Positions 1 to 12,057 of a DNA stretch of 64,000 nt are shown one piece after another. How positions within the stretch are numbered: position 1 is the first letter of the stretch; each line of letters begins with the position of its first letter. A model generated the notes under the pieces. The model ran no database searches. It had not been told where the DNA came from and saw nothing but the letters and a program-made list of their open reading frames with translations. The position numbers were made by a program, and so were the translations under genes. This DNA is from Hormiphora californensis (taxonomy: Eukaryota > Ctenophora > Tentaculata > Cydippida > Pleurobrachiidae): positions 5,421,488 through 5,485,487 of the forward strand of contig CM035358.1 of NCBI GenBank assembly GCA_020137815.1. Direction: 5' to 3'.

Positions 1-489
1 CACGACCTCCCTCTCCGACGTTCCCTTCTCATAGCCTCAGTGTTGAATCGTGCCCAGCGGGCGGCTGCAGACGCCATAGCGTCCCTGGACTGTACAGTTG
101 CACATCACCACCAGCGAGCTGTTGAAAACAGTGGCTTGGTAACAGTAAACTCTGATATGGAAATGCACATTCTTGGAAATGATCTCCTGTCAGAAATCTT
201 GTGTGACCGACCGGGAGAGTTTTATGGGGCGGAGGAGTGTGGTGATAACTTGAGGAAGCGACCCCGAGATTTACCCGTACCCGCCCGAACAACATCAACA
301 ACATCTCCCCTCCCTTCTCCTACCTGCAGTACTTCAAGTAGTAGTGTTAGTGGGATGAGTGAGTTACATGACAGTAAGCGGCTCAAGGAGGATGGTGACG
401 AATGGCCTGGTGCCAGCAGTAGTTCAGCCCCGGTATACAGCGATCTATGGGCTCTGGGTAATATATGGACTACTCCTGTCATGTGTTAA
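1..489 (+). CDS. SERTA-like nuclear protein, 3' coding end
   Basis: The frame is open from base 1 to a TAA at 487-489, so this is the last 162 codons of a gene that begins upstream; there is no convincing start codon inside. The first residues, LRRSLLIASVLNRAQ, resemble the C-terminal half of the SERTA motif (known consensus of the type L..xVLI.N.LRRIQ) of SERTAD/taranis co-regulators. Further on there is a Ser/Thr/Pro-rich stretch and two basic patches (RKRPRD and SKRLKED) like those in SERTAD proteins. In that family the motif binds cyclin/CDK or PP2A partners and tunes transcription in the nucleus. The end (LWALGNIW) is not diagnostic. IER2/IER5-type proteins have a similar short motif and remain an alternative. 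The family call is by eye only. Confidence 0.45.
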   Translation, partial: HDLPLRRSLLIASVLNRAQRAAADAIASLDCTVAHHHQRAVENSGLVTVNSDMEMHILGNDLLSEILCDRPGEFYGAEECGDNLRKRPRDLPVPARTTSTTSPLPSPTCSTSSSSVSGMSELHDSKRLKEDGDEWPGASSSSAPVYSDLWALGNIWTTPVMC

Positions 490-1962
490 CGATCAGATGA
501 AGAGAGAGAGAGAGAGAGAGATGAGAGAGACGTTTTTACAGTTTTTACCCGCATACAACTGCACATGCACATATCTCTCAAACACACCAGTTCTATACAC
601 ACATTGTACAGTGCAGCTCCCTTGGGGGCTGCTGCAGTACAATTACATCACCAGGGGCTGATATTTTTAAGTTTTTATCGTTAAAAGTTTGGTGATATTA
701 AGAGACATTATTCAACACCTATTATGTGTGTTTGGAAGTGTATTTATTGGACATTTTGCCATGTTTTTTTGTTTAATTTACTGTTTGTGACATAAACCCC
801 GAGTGTGTGTGACAGAGAGTAAAAGTTCATGTTTCTTTTGACCAGTAATAGGAGTCGTGTATAAATATGTTGTAAAGTCAGTCCCGTGTGCGTGTGTGTA
901 GTTTTCACCTCTTTCCTTCTTTTTTCACCAGAAACAGCTTGGAAAGAGTGACATTGAGAGTGCCATTTTTTGGACATCTAATATTCTCGCTGAGCGGGTG
1001 ATTTTTGAGCATTAATCGGAAGGAAATTAGTTCTTCTATATTTTTAGATATATACAAGGTATATATATTATCAATTATTTTCTCCCTCTTTGCTACTAAT
1101 TCACAGTTACTCCTACCTCATTTCTAACTCACAAACATTAAATTATACATACACATTATAACGACAGTAATTACAGAGATATCTTTTTCGCATGAGAGAA
1201 ATTGAGTGCTTTAGAATGCGTGAGAGAGAGAGAGAGACATTCAAACAGAATTTTTTGTACAAGAACCGGAAATTTTGTCTGTGTTATAAATTTCCATATT
1301 AAATCCTATTGTATTGTGTTAACGTGTGGATTTGTTTTCGCACTGAGAGAAATATGAAATGATGTGATGTTATTATGTCAAGACATACACACACATGCAC
1401 ATATATATTTGTGTGTGTACACATAGAGTTGTGAAGTAATGATACACATCAGCCATGCCCTCTTGTGTTGTTGTGGACAAAGAGAGAGAGGTTGTTTGGG
1501 TGAGAGGGAAAGGGGGGTCAAAGAGAGGGAAAGGGGGTCAAAGAGAGAGGGAAAGGGTTGGAATAGGGGGAAGCAAAGATAGAGAGCAGGTGCTGTGTGT
1601 ATGTCGAACCCCTGAGGGTGTACCTTTGCACTTGCACCGAACCACTTGACAAATCACAGCTGTCTGCAGTCTATCCTGTCACTCATTTCTGACCTCCAAT
1701 CTGGCCTCTATCTCTGACGGTCTTTCGCAATTCTTCTATTTCTCTCCCAATCTTCCCTCTGTTTCTCTCCCGATCCTCCCTCTATCTCACTCCCATCTCA
1801 CTCTACCCATCTTCCCTATGCCTCTCTCCCAATCATCCCTCTATCTCTCCCAATCCTCCCTCTATCTCTGTTGCTCTTTCTCAATTCTCTCCGCGATTCT
1901 CTCGAAGGCAGCGTACGCCGTACACCGACAAGCAATCCACTGATTAGTACCCACTCTGCTCT

Positions 1963-1966
<4 letters not shown>

Positions 1967-2010
<44 letters not shown>

Positions 2011-2053
2011 ATCCCCCTCTCTCTCTATCTCTCTCTCTCTCTCTCTCCCTCGC
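1967..2053. repeat. (CT)n microsatellite
   Basis: Nearly pure CT dinucleotide run, interrupted by CCATCCCC and by A bases. Both strands are open only because of the repeat (polyLeu-Ser one way, polyArg-Glu the other). Confidence 0.9.
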
Positions 2054-2256
2054 TTTCTCTTTCTCTCGTCCAGGTGGTGATTGCGATTAACATTCTGACC
2101 TACAGACAAACAAACACACAACTGTGATCACACATTACCCAATTTATACACCATGTACCAATATACACACACCTCTGGGGTAAATTGAGGCCTGAAAACT
2201 CAACTTTCATACATGCATGCATCTTAGATAATACTGGTACACTCTCAAATGCGCGT

Positions 2257-2308
2257 CTGTGTGTGTGTGTGTGTGTGTGTATGTGTGTGTGTGTGTGTGT
2301 GTGTATGT
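2257..2308. repeat. (GT)n microsatellite
   Basis: Two GT dinucleotide runs separated by a short AT interruption. Confidence 0.9.
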
Positions 2309-2510
2309 TTGTATACGTGCGATAATATTAATGTTATCGGGTTTTAACACAAAATGTCTTGAACTTTATATTCAGTTAACATAATGAAACCTGTGTGTTT
2401 ATTTCTTGGTTAATTGTAATAATTTTCTCATAAATTCAACGTAAAACATGCTATCCCATTTTATCATGTCATGGCATGTCAACTGCAGTGTTGACTCAAC
2501 ACTCACCTCT

Positions 2511-2517
2511 CTCTATC

Positions 2518-2599
<82 letters not shown>

Positions 2600-2680
2600 A
2601 ATATATCTCTCTCTGTATCTCTTTCTCTCTCTCTCTATCTGTGTATATCTCTCTCTCTCTCTCTATGATACCTCTCTGTA
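2511..2680. repeat. (CT)n microsatellite
   Basis: A pure CT run of about 70 bp inside a longer imperfect CT/TATCT tract. Confidence 0.92.
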
Positions 2681-2939
2681 TCGCTGTTTCTGTGACATGT
2701 CCAGACTTGTTTCTCTCTCGATATATGCACTTCAGAATTGCATAAAGATAATAAATTCGTAATCTAATTCCCGTATCTCTCTCCCCCCTCTGCCTAGCCC
2801 CTCTCTCTCTCTCACTCAGAGTCACATCCGTGGTTCCTAATTAAGTTAAGGGGACAGAAATTTGATGCCCCCTTTACACACGCACACACTAGTAATGTGT
2901 CACGTGCCCATAAAATGAGAGGGCTAAAATCAAAGGGAC

Positions 2940-3054
2940 CTGATCCTTCTCCACTTCACTGTGGATATACTGCTATCTGATCCCTCTCCACTTCACTGTG
3001 GATATACTGCTAGCTGATCCCTCTCCACTTCACTGTGCATGGATATACTGCTAT
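2940..3054. repeat. 37-bp tandem repeat, three units
   Basis: Units start at 2940, 2977 and 3014, each of the form CTGATCC..CTCCACTTCACTGTGGATATACTGCTA. The third unit carries a 4-bp insertion (GCAT). Confidence 0.9.
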
Positions 3055-3059
3055 CTGAG

Positions 3060-3125
3060 TTGGGCTTGTTTACTGCCCCTTGCCAGCGCACGTGAAGGTC
3101 GTCCCAAGGGGGGTTACTTCGTAAC
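3060..3125. repeat. Short palindromic element related to the one at 59110
   Basis: Contains CCCCTTGCCAGCGCAC and ends GGGGTTACTTCGTAACCAA, matching the right arm of the inverted repeat at 59110-59170. The left arm here is decayed. Confidence 0.55.
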
Positions 3126-3566
3126 CAAGGCTAATAAATAGTGAACAGATATTTTAGGACACGAGGGGGGGGGGGCTGTGTGTGATCTTGCTATATAATT
3201 ATATATAATATATCAGAACAAGGGGTATCGACTTCTTAGCGGGTGGTTATGAAGCGGTGTAGGTAGCGAGGGAGAGAGAGAGTCCGGAGTGGAGAGGGAG
3301 TTGAGAGTTACCAATTATCTTCGGGGGTGGTCTCGAGTGATTTACCATTTTCTTAGAAACAAGAAGAAACCATGACGTTATTTAACGTTGTATTGTGAAA
3401 TGATAGAGCATTGTAATCAAGTTTAGTAGCTGGGAGTCTGTCTCATATAAGACCGTCTTCTTCGCACCGGTGCTTGTGGGATGCGTGATTTACAGTCAGT
3501 GCCTGACAATAGGGAGCCGGAGTCTGTTGAGTCTGTTCGTGCTCCCGTGTATGAACAATTTAAGGA

Positions 3567-3622
3567 GTCTGGCGGCGCCGACCCGATCTGAGAGCACTGA
3601 GAATCAAGTCGGGGTCTGGCGG
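3567..3622. mobile_element. GC-rich palindromic MITE (TCTGGCGGCGCC family), copy 1
   Basis: Bounded by TCTGGCGGCGCCGACCC and GGGGTCTGGCGG, with the family core (a run like GATCTGAGAGCACTGAGAATC). The same pattern occurs at 6965, 8374, 10601 and 27400. No coding capacity. Confidence 0.7.
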
Positions 3623-4069
3623 GGCTTTTTGGGAGTCACCGTACCTTGGCGCTTGTCAGTGCTGTATTTAATAGCTGTCAACAACCTAATACATGAATAC
3701 TAAGTGAAAGTCTGATATAAACTTATGAAATTGAAAAGAGGGGGTGGTGAGATTTACCCATGCTTGTTTGTTTGCACAGGGGGGGGTTCCCAATCAAGGC
3801 TATTATTCCATATATGGAATAATTAACAGTCACATGTTCGAACAGGTGCAGCGAGTAATTGGGGGGGACACGTGATTGGAACCAGAGGGTAGCAGAGAGA
3901 GGGATGTAGATTAGTGGGTAGAGTAGAAAGAGAGAGAGAGATAGAGGGGGGTAGCGTGAAGAAGGAATAGAAAGTTTGTAGGAAAGAGTAACATAAATTT
4001 CCAGAACTGGATTTCTGTGAGTCCTAGAATACCGATTTCCTACCGATTTCCAATTCTGGATTTTTTAAA

Positions 4070-5350
4070 AACGGTTTAAAGGAAGGAAATTTGGGAAAAA
4101 AAGCGGGATTTTTTTGGGGGAGAGGGGGAGAGAGAGGACAGAACCAAAAAGAAAGAGGGGGGGGGTTTGGGAAGGGAAGGGGAGGAGGAAAAAAAAAAGG
4201 GGAAAAGGGGGGCCGGGTGGGTTTTTAAGAGAAGCCCCCCAAGATTTTTAAGTCCTTTCCCCCTTTTTTCACAAGTCACAAAAATTCAGGACAAGTAGAT
4301 CCCTGCCCCCCCTTTCTGCAGAGGGGTACCCCCCCTTCCCCGCCCACGGGGCCTCCCCTGCCGGGGTCAGACTCCCCAGTAGTGTTAGGAAAACACCGAG
4401 CATTGGCCTGACCCCCCTTTTATTTTTTTCGGAAAACCCCGCGATTAAAAATGTGGTCAGAAACATTGAAATGAAGTTCCGTAGTTTGAAAATTGTATCA
4501 GGTTAATTAAACCCAGGTCAATGGCCAATAAACATCCCTTGATATCTGGGATAGTATCCCTTTTTGAGTGAGGACAACAAAAAAATAGAGAACCGTTTAA
4601 AGTAGTGGTTTTCAAATTTTAGGGGGCCCCCCCCCCCCCCCGTAACGGGGGTTGAAAAAACTACAAATAGGCCACAAAAAAAACCACAAATTTGGGAAAA
4701 AGACAGCATTGGGTTTTTGAGTAAAAGGGGGGAAAAGGGGAAAAAAAAATCCCCCCCCTTTCTCAACAAACGCAAATTTCCCCGTCTCGATTCTTTAAAT
4801 TAAAAAAATTAATCATTCTTCTTCGTGGCATAGCTCAACCCCGGCCCCTTTTCGCGAGTTGGAACAAAACAACTTCTTCGTAAACTAAAACTAAAACGGG
4901 GAAGACACGAAAAAAAAAACTAAAACTTTAATTTGAAAAAAAAACGGTTTTAAAACTTGGGGTCGGGGGGTCAGCAAAAAAGTTTTTGGGAAATTGGGGC
5001 CAAAAATTTTCCCGGGGGCCCAATTCAACCAAAACCCTTTTTTTAAGGGGAAATTTTGGAGAGATAAGGGGGTAAGAAAAGGGGGAGAGGAGAGGAGGGG
5101 AGACGAAGGGGAGGGGAGCGAGAGAGGAGAGAGAGGGGAGAGAGAGGGGGAGAGAGAGAGAGAGGAAACGGAGAGAGAGGAGAGGGGGAGGGGAGGAGTG
5201 GGGAGAGAGGGTGACCTAAAAGAGGGGAAATTCTAGGGGGGTTCCATATTTCCCCTATCCCCTCTTTTCTTTTTCTCTTCTCATTTCGTCTCTCTCTCTC
5301 TCTTCTTTTCCCCTTCTATCTCTTCTCCCCTTTTCTCCCCCTTTTCTCTC
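4070..5350. other. Homopolymer-rich, probably low-quality consensus
   Basis: An almost continuous series of stretched runs (A7-A9, G5-G9, T6-T7, and a run of more than ten C near 4630) with purine blocks at 4080-4210 and 5050-5230 and a pyrimidine block at 5240-5360. No gene-like frame. The texture is unlike the rest of the window and looks like inflated homopolymers from poorly supported reads, although a genuine R/Y tract lies beneath part of it. Confidence 0.55.
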
Positions 5351-5359
5351 TATCTCTCT

Positions 5360-6496
5360 CTATGGGTTGGGTTTTAGTCACGTGATGGGGGAAGAACAAT
5401 TTAAAGTTTTACACCCAAATGTGGGTACACCCAAAAAAAGAAATAGAAAAATAATAAGACGTCCATTAGGTTTATAATTATTTTATCTGTCTGCCTATCT
5501 GTCCCTCACTTTGTCTGTCTGTTTGAATCACATGGAAGACACACAGAACTGGCCGAGTTAGAAAAACAAAGGAAACAAAATAATTCTGTGAGGGAATCCA
5601 TTCTACCCCAACAAACACCAAAAAGACTGAGAAGTGAGGCATGAATCGTGTCTGAATTATACCCCTCTACAAATTAGGTGACTTAATTCATTAGTAAAAA
5701 AAGTATTAAATATAATTTACTTTCGGCGGCTGGATGAGAATTGAAAGACACCGTACCAGTACCTACACAACCACCCTTAAAAAATAGTGTATTGGTCTCA
5801 CTACACTATCGTTTAGATATTGTTTGTACCGTTCCCCCGAGATTCTAGCATGTCGATCAAGGTCAAAGATGCCATTGCCAATTTGAATTCTACGATTCTC
5901 TGAATGATCCAATACCATTGAATACCATTTCGAAGTGAATCAATAAAACCGTCACCCCTGTTCCAATAATTCTCGTTTCATCTATTTAATGACAAGCAGA
6001 AATTGTTTTTGATTCATTCTTACTTTGTGTGTTTAGAGTTTTAGTGCTTGACATGTTTCTGTGTGTGTATGTTTGAGTGTGCGCCCTTCCCCCACACACT
6101 CACAAACTCGCATAGGAAACTAAACGTTTATGTAACGCGCGGATGGTTTGGTGTGATAAAAGCAGATGGTGTGATTTGCGCGAACTGCGCGCATTCTCTC
6201 AAATGAACCAGCCTGGGTTTGGATTCATTTCCACATGACAGCCAATCATTTTCACGTGGTGCAGTGTCTCTCATCCAGTTTTTTAGTTCTAAATTTAGCG
6301 GGACACTATACCCCCTGTTTTCCATATTAATTCCGCCGGTTTCCTTAAGTCTCGTTAAACAAAAATTTTGTAAAAGATTAAGATAAATTAAAATACTCTT
6401 TTTAAAATAAAAACCCGGTAAATAGGAAATAAAATTAAATTCTGTGCCTCTGTGAGCAACTCTCTCAATGAATCACTGAATCATAAAACAGCGTTT
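5360..6496. other. Spacer downstream of the transporter gene
   Basis: AT-rich DNA with no frame or repeat that I can support as functional. It should contain the 3' UTR and poly(A) site of the minus-strand transporter, but I see no clear signal. Confidence 0.5.
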
Positions 6497-9400
6497 TCAC
6501 ACTTGAGGGTTCTTCTTTTCCTTCTTCTCAAAGAGATTGTCAAACTCAGAGAGTGTTTGGGGGAGATCCTTTCCTCCGGTCTCTGGTACAAGAATGAACG
6601 CTACCGTACACAGGAACCCAACGACTCCTGGGGTTTGGGGGGTAATGTTATGAATGGGAGAAATAACTTGATTACACCATTACTTCCCTTCCTTCCTTGC
6701 TAGTTCTGGGGAAGGGCGTAGTTTACTGTTTACTAGTTATTGCGTCACTTTTAGAATTTAGTTTTACTCAAAGTGACACCAACTGTCAAACAGGAGATCT
6801 TACCGACTGCTATATAAGGGATGACAGGCGATAGGGTGAGTGCGTCACTGATAAACGGAGCAAGAAGGGCAGCCACTCAGGCTGAGGCTGATCCAATTCC
6901 TGGGTAAGGGGGAAGAAGGGGTTAGAGCTGTCAAGAAGAACTAGGAGCTGATTTCAGATTTGAACTGTCTGGCGGCGCCAGACCCCATTTGATTCTCGCG
7001 ACAGTGCGCTCAGATGGGTCGCGGCGCCAGACAGGATTTGAATCAGAAACTATTACAGTCTTACACCGAGACAGAAACTCGAGTTAAACAAGACTCTAGA
7101 AGCTGATATCGAAACACCAGCCGATATCTACTTCTAGATATCATTTACCTGATCCTAAACTCCTAATTTTAGTAGGATACATCTCACTGGAGTAGAGGTA
7201 TATAACCGCCCACAGCGAACCTGACAGCGCCTGACCAGGGGGAGAACACAAAATCACTTAAGTTATCTTCTTTAGAATGAACCTGAATTATAACAATAAT
7301 TTGTTTGAGGGAAGTTCGAGAGAGACTCACCTTCCCAAATCCATACATGACTTTGCGGCTGGTTTTGTTGTCATACGCTGATATCATTACACACGCGGAG
7401 GCAAAAGCTAAAGATGCCATAAAGGTGACTTTCCTGCCCAACTTTTCCATGGCAAAGAATGCAAATACACGACCTGTGTGGGAAGGGGGAGTGTCACATG
7501 GCCAGGGGGATATAAAAAAACTGGCCAAAACATTATGTCATCTCTCCTGGCCTCCTCTTTGATCCTGACAGCTCTAGCGGCTGTACGGGTACCAGTACAC
7601 GTGATAGTGTACCTGTACCGCTGTTTTACAACAACTGTACCTACCTGGTAGCTCTGCCAGGCCAAGTATGAGAGCGTTTATGTAGATGGAACCAGCGAGG
7701 TTTTTAGCACTGAACCACAACATGTAGTAAACAAGGGATGTCATGAACCACCCAAACATGTTGATAATACCACACCTGTGTAATAACAGGTCATTTAATT
7801 AGCAGGTCATTTAATTTGCATTATTAGTAGAGAGCTGGCAATTAATAAGTTGATAACTATAGAGCTAGGCTGCTTCAAGTTTGAATGGCCCATTGCCCTA
7901 TTCAGCAGGGCAAGATATGCTGTTCAGGAGTAGGACCGACTCCTGAAGAGAATACACTTGAACTACCCAGTCCCCCTTCCCCACATGACCCCCCACCCCC
8001 GTGTGACGTTATGACAGCTAGGTACCTGAGCAGCCGGGGGTTCTTCAGTACATCAACAAGGCTGGCTGATGTATCCACGTCCTCATAGAGCTCACAATTA
8101 ACTGGCATTTCCTGTTTGTTAACCTGTGCTACCTTGGATAGTAGAGACAGGGCTTGTTTATCGTCCCCTTTACTTAGACAGTACCTGGGATGGGAGGGTG
8201 GCTTGTAATGGGTAGCGGGAGGGGAGAGCTTGGGTTGGCTATCATCAACAGGTGTATTGGTGTAAGCAACTCAAGAAATATGGCATCAGCCGCATAAAAC
8301 ATGCCGTATTGTGCGGTTCAAAGGCAGAATAGTCCGTCTAGTATCATGGTCGAAATAAATTCAATATTATATGCTGTCTGGCGTTACCAATACCAGGGCC
8401 CGTTTTGATTCCCATAGCAGTGGGCTCAGATCGGGTCGGCGCCACCAGACAGCTATATTACGCACCTTGGTGACTCAGGTGTAAAGAAGAAGCAGACAGG
8501 TAGCATGATCGAGGAAGGAACGGCCAGGGCGATAGCATACGTGGTCCAATCTTGGAACAGGTATCCCCAGAATGCGATGGACGCCATGCCTGTCAGAGTA
8601 ACATGGGTTGTATAATCGGGGAGGAACCAGTTGGGGCACTATTTATGATTGACACAAGTGTCTGACGTCTGTGAGATGTATGGAAAAGAGAAAAAGAATA
8701 AGATACTGGAAAGTGCGATAAAAGAGTATGTGGTTGGTAAAACTAAACATGCCAAGCAATGTTTCAGCTTTTGGCAGTGAAATGGCACTGCTGCTGCAGT
8801 GACCTTGTTTCATACAGCTACCAGCAATCAATATCATTGTACACTGTCCTTTAGTACAGTACACTGTACAGTACACTGTACATTTTTCAGTACAGTTGTC
8901 AGTACAGTTATCAGTACAGTAGGCAGTACAGTTGTCAGTACAGTTGTCAGTACAGTAGGCAGTACAGTTGCCAGTACAGTTATCAGTACAGTTGTCAGTA
9001 CAGTTTTCAGTTACCTATGCTGGTAATAAAGTGAAGACTGGTCCCAATGGTGTTCCTGTACTTTGGTGGGGCATATTCAACCTGGGTGAGAAGGGGCAAT
9101 TATATATAAGAGGGGTCTAGGAGTAGGACTGCGAATAGTTTTCTAACTTCAACAACCATTAAAATACATAACAGTTGAGACTTGAGAGTCTCTAAATGAT
9201 ACCTCAAGGACAAAGCCGATAAGAAAGTATCCTCCAAAAGCTGCCCCATCAAGGCACCTACACGCCAGGTACACGTAGATATTCTTGAAAAATGGGATAA
9301 TCCAAGCCTGGGCGACAGAGAGACCAAGACTGATCAATAGGGTCTTTCGTCTTCCAATCATGTCAGATAATCTTCCGAACCCGGCCACACCTGTATGTAG

Positions 9401-11620
9401 AAAGCAGCTGTAGAATCATATGAATATCAATTCTATTTTTCATTGTGGAAAGAAACGATCACTATAAATCTGGCCCATATTTTGACATATACAGAGTGCT
9501 CACCAAAGAATGCACCAATGAAAAATATTGACGAGGTAAAAGTGAACTTTGCGTGTTCTTTACACGGCAGTGGGATGTCAGACTTGATAGAGAATCTGAA
9601 GAGGGAGGGGTCAGTATTTAGCGATGAATGATCATTTTACTATTTATTTCGGGTAGGAAGAGAAGGATGAGTTTTTAGAAGTTACTCCAGTTGTTATAGC
9701 AGCTGTACGTTTGAAATTATACTCACTTTGTATTGTTGAACTCCCAGTAAAGTCCATTCCCCACTCCGTCCAACTTATCTTCAATGGCTTTATTCTGTTC
9801 CACCTCACAGGGCATTTTACCTTCTACAAACCTGAAAATAGTTGGGTTATATTTGATATACTGCGTTCCAGCTATAATAACACAAAAACTGTCCGACTCA
9901 GAACGGGTTGGTTATACCGCCAGACGGATAAAAAAGCATTGCAGTGCCACGAATTGGCGCCCAAGTTCCCTATGCTATGTGATATTTATGTCATCTATCC
10001 TGTCTCTAAGGTCAAGAGGAAGAATTTTTGGCATTTTTCCAGGGCTTCATATTCAGATCCTATGCTGTATGCGTAACACATATCAACATGTTTTTCCAGG
10101 GCGGGGACGAATTAGGAACATGAGTAGATGAATGAATTTGAGAAAAGAGAGACACCCAGTTTTGGTAATACCAAGTTAGTTACCGGGATAACCCTACCCC
10201 CTAGGCTCTAATCAATGGTTACTACCACTAGTTACCAAGGTTACTACCACTAGTTACCAAGTTACTAACTGCTAGTTACCAAGGTTACTAACTGCTAGTT
10301 ACCAAGGTTACTAACTGCTAGTTACCGAGGTTACTACCACTAGTTATCAAGGTTACTAACCACTAGTTACCAAGGTTACTAACCACTAGTTACCGAGGGC
10401 TAAGATATCTAGTACTAACGTGCAGTTGTGTTCCAAGCCAAGTTCAGTGCAGGTCCAGTCAAAGTTGTTCTTTGCAGCAAACAAATCAAATAGGATTCTC
10501 CAGGCAGCCAGAGCAGCAATAGTTGACATCAAAATAATTAGGACTACCTAGTGAATTTATTAAGTTAATATTCAGTAATCAAATCGAAGTAAATTGGGAT
10601 CCAATCTGAGTGCACTTCTTGAGAATCCAATTGGGGTCTGGCGCCGCCAGACAGTAATTGGGGCAGGGACTGGGAACTGGGGACTATGCTAGTTGGGTAA
10701 ATGGGGCCTGGGACTAGTTTGGTAATTGTGAGTCATTGTTTGACACTTTGCACCTACCTGAAACCGTCCAATGGTTCCAAAATGCTGCAACACATTATCG
10801 ATTTTATACCTGAGAGTGGGGGAGAGGGAGATCAGCTATAATATCATGATACATCACCAATATATTGGAAAACTTGGAAGAACGTCCGGCTCATTATATC
10901 CCTCTGTACCAAGCTTTTTTTGAATATTTTTATTCGGTCAGGTATGATCCCCAACCTAACACGGCGTCATACACATTTTTATTTGGAATTTCTATCTGGG
11001 ATTTCTATTTGGAATTTCTATCTGGAAGAACCGCACGTGCAGATGCGCCGCGCCGCGCCTCAAGTTCACGTGCGAGATTAAAGAGAGAGACGCACATTAA
11101 CGTTGTACGTTTGTCTCTCACTCTCTCTTGAAAACCCGCACGTGCAGATGCGCCGCGCCGCGGCTCAAATTCACGTGCGTGTTATACAGATTCTGATAGA
11201 AAATACGAGGACAAAATTCCATATAAAAATGTGTATGACGGACTGTAATAGATCGCCCTCTCATACTCCCCCGTACAGAGGACCATACTCTCCCTCCCCC
11301 AGTTATAAAGCTATGCTAAACAGTTTAGACCTAAGAAGGGAATGCAGGTACATAGATAGAATCCATGGTTACCATATAAAATACTCTCAAAAAAGTGAAG
11401 GGAGGAGCAGAGGGGCAGGCAGAAACTGAGAAGGCTTGTCTAGTTTGAGAATTGAAGAATTGATTCGGGTAAAAACAAGACATTGTCTAGTAACCAATGC
11501 CCATGGCCCCTGTCTTCGTATCTACCTAGAAACAGTTAACTCATCATCTTCCTGCACGTTCTTGAGAGGGACCTCCTCAGGCTCTAACGATTCATACTTT
11601 TTACCAGTTCCACTAGCCAT
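6497..11620 (-). CDS. SLC22-type organic ion transporter (MFS), 14 exons
   Basis: Exons, 5' to 3' on minus: 11526-11620, 10758-10809, 10420-10547, 9727-9831, 9504-9595, 9203-9390, 9015-9081, 8466-8589, 8026-8184, 7645-7775, 7331-7473, 7149-7230, 6804-6899, 6497-6627. All junctions are GT-AG and the phases join to 531 codons, the usual SLC22 length. Family hallmarks: N-terminal VLQHFGTIGRFQ; a large first extracellular loop with Cys; the MFS loop GRLSDMIGRRKTLL; FFTPESPR after TM6; a long cytoplasmic loop; AMEKLGRKVTF; YLYSSEMYPTKIRSLGSG; and C-terminal LVPETGGKDLPQT. It should sit in the plasma membrane and move organic anions, cations or zwitterions; the substrate cannot be read from sequence. 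An in-frame TGA (6877-6879, codon 463) lies at the start of exon 13 where the family usually has Arg, so the gene may be a null allele. Alternatively, an acceptor at 6876/6875 removes the stop and keeps the frame. Confidence 0.88.
6965..7034. mobile_element. GC-rich palindromic MITE, copy 2
   Basis: Most complete copy: CTGTCTGGCGGCGCCAGAC at the left and GCGGCGCCAGACAG at the right, with GACAGTGCGCTCAGATGGG between. It lies in intron 12 of the transporter. Confidence 0.8.
8374..8452. mobile_element. GC-rich palindromic MITE, copy 3
   Basis: CTGTCTGGCG at the left, GGTCGGCGCCACCAGACAG at the right, core GCAGTGGGCTCAGATCGGG. It lies in a transporter intron. Confidence 0.75.
8885..9010. repeat. 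12-bp tandem repeat
   Basis: About ten units of the type CAGTACAGTTGT with variants (TTAT, AGGC, TGCC, TTTT) in the spacer positions. It sits in the intron just before the exon at 9015-9081, preceded by GTACAGTACACTGTAC palindromes. Confidence 0.9.
10200..10402. repeat. About 22-bp tandem repeat
   Basis: About nine units of GGTTACTAACTGCTAGTTACCAA and variants (ACCACTAG or ACTGCTAG core). Each unit is itself partly palindromic (GGTTACTA...TAGTTACC). Intronic. Confidence 0.88.
10601..10654. mobile_element. GC-rich palindromic MITE, copy 4 (truncated)
   Basis: Core ATCTGAGTGCAC..GAGAATCCAATTGGGG followed by TCTGGCGCCGCCAGACAG. The left terminus is missing. Confidence 0.65.
11030..11176. repeat. 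Duplicated CpG-rich block
   Basis: Two direct copies of a unit of about 50 bp (11031 and 11133) beginning CCGCACGTGCAGATGCGCCG and ending with TCACGTGCG. Each has CACGTG boxes at both sides of a CGCCGCGCCGCG core. Confidence 0.8.
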
Positions 11621-11670
11621 GATGATGTGGCTAGCTGAGCTGTGAGTCTAAAATGGAGCAGGTTATATTA

Positions 11671-11753
11671 CAGTCGGACCACGATTTAGTGGCATCCTCG
11701 GGGGAAAAAAATCCTGCCACTAAATCGGAGGCCACTAAATCGGGGTCCGACTG
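11671..11753. mobile_element. TA-flanked MITE (CAGTCGGACCCCGATTTA family), copy 1
   Basis: Inverted termini CAGTCGGACC...GGTCCGACTG, flanked by TA on both sides, with an internal duplicate CCACTAAATCGG. The TIR and TA target fit a Tc1/pogo-type non-autonomous element. It lies about 50 bp upstream of the transporter start codon, so it may be within its promoter or 5' UTR. Confidence 0.8.
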
Positions 11754-11961
11754 TATAGGATAGCAAGTCTCAAGGATTCCTTTATTTTCAATTTGAATAA
11801 TTAAAATTATTTTGAAAAAACGGGCAGTAGCAAACAATATGTATTGTTTTAAGAAGGCTTCAAGCGTTGGTATGAGAGGAGGAGTTGTCGCAACAGAGGG
11901 CAGAGAAATATGCAACTGCACAGCTGTATAATATTGATGGCATAATAAATACAAAGGGATG

Positions 11962-11967
<6 letters not shown>

Positions 11968-12054
<87 letters not shown>
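11968..12054. repeat. (GA)n microsatellite
   Basis: GA dinucleotide run with two AAAG interruptions. Confidence 0.92.

Positions 12055-12057
<3 letters not shown>

Larger units (their letters stand above)
490..2939. other. 3' flank and spacer with microsatellites
   Basis: No convincing gene. It probably contains the 3' UTR of the SERTA-like gene (short GA run at 499-520) and then low-complexity DNA: GA-rich near 1480-1590, CT-rich from 1680 on. I could not place a clear AATAAA signal with confidence. Confidence 0.5.

Noticed and set aside
1816-2825. Several Arg/Glu- or Ser/Leu-repeat frames
   Set aside because: Reading of CT/GA microsatellites; no protein-like composition outside the repeat. 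The same holds near 11631-12093, 21454-21744 and 61416-62071.
9711-10131. Two overlapping plus-strand frames of 115-121 codons
   Set aside because: They run antisense through transporter exon 4 and intron; the minus-strand exon has family similarity and correct splice phases.
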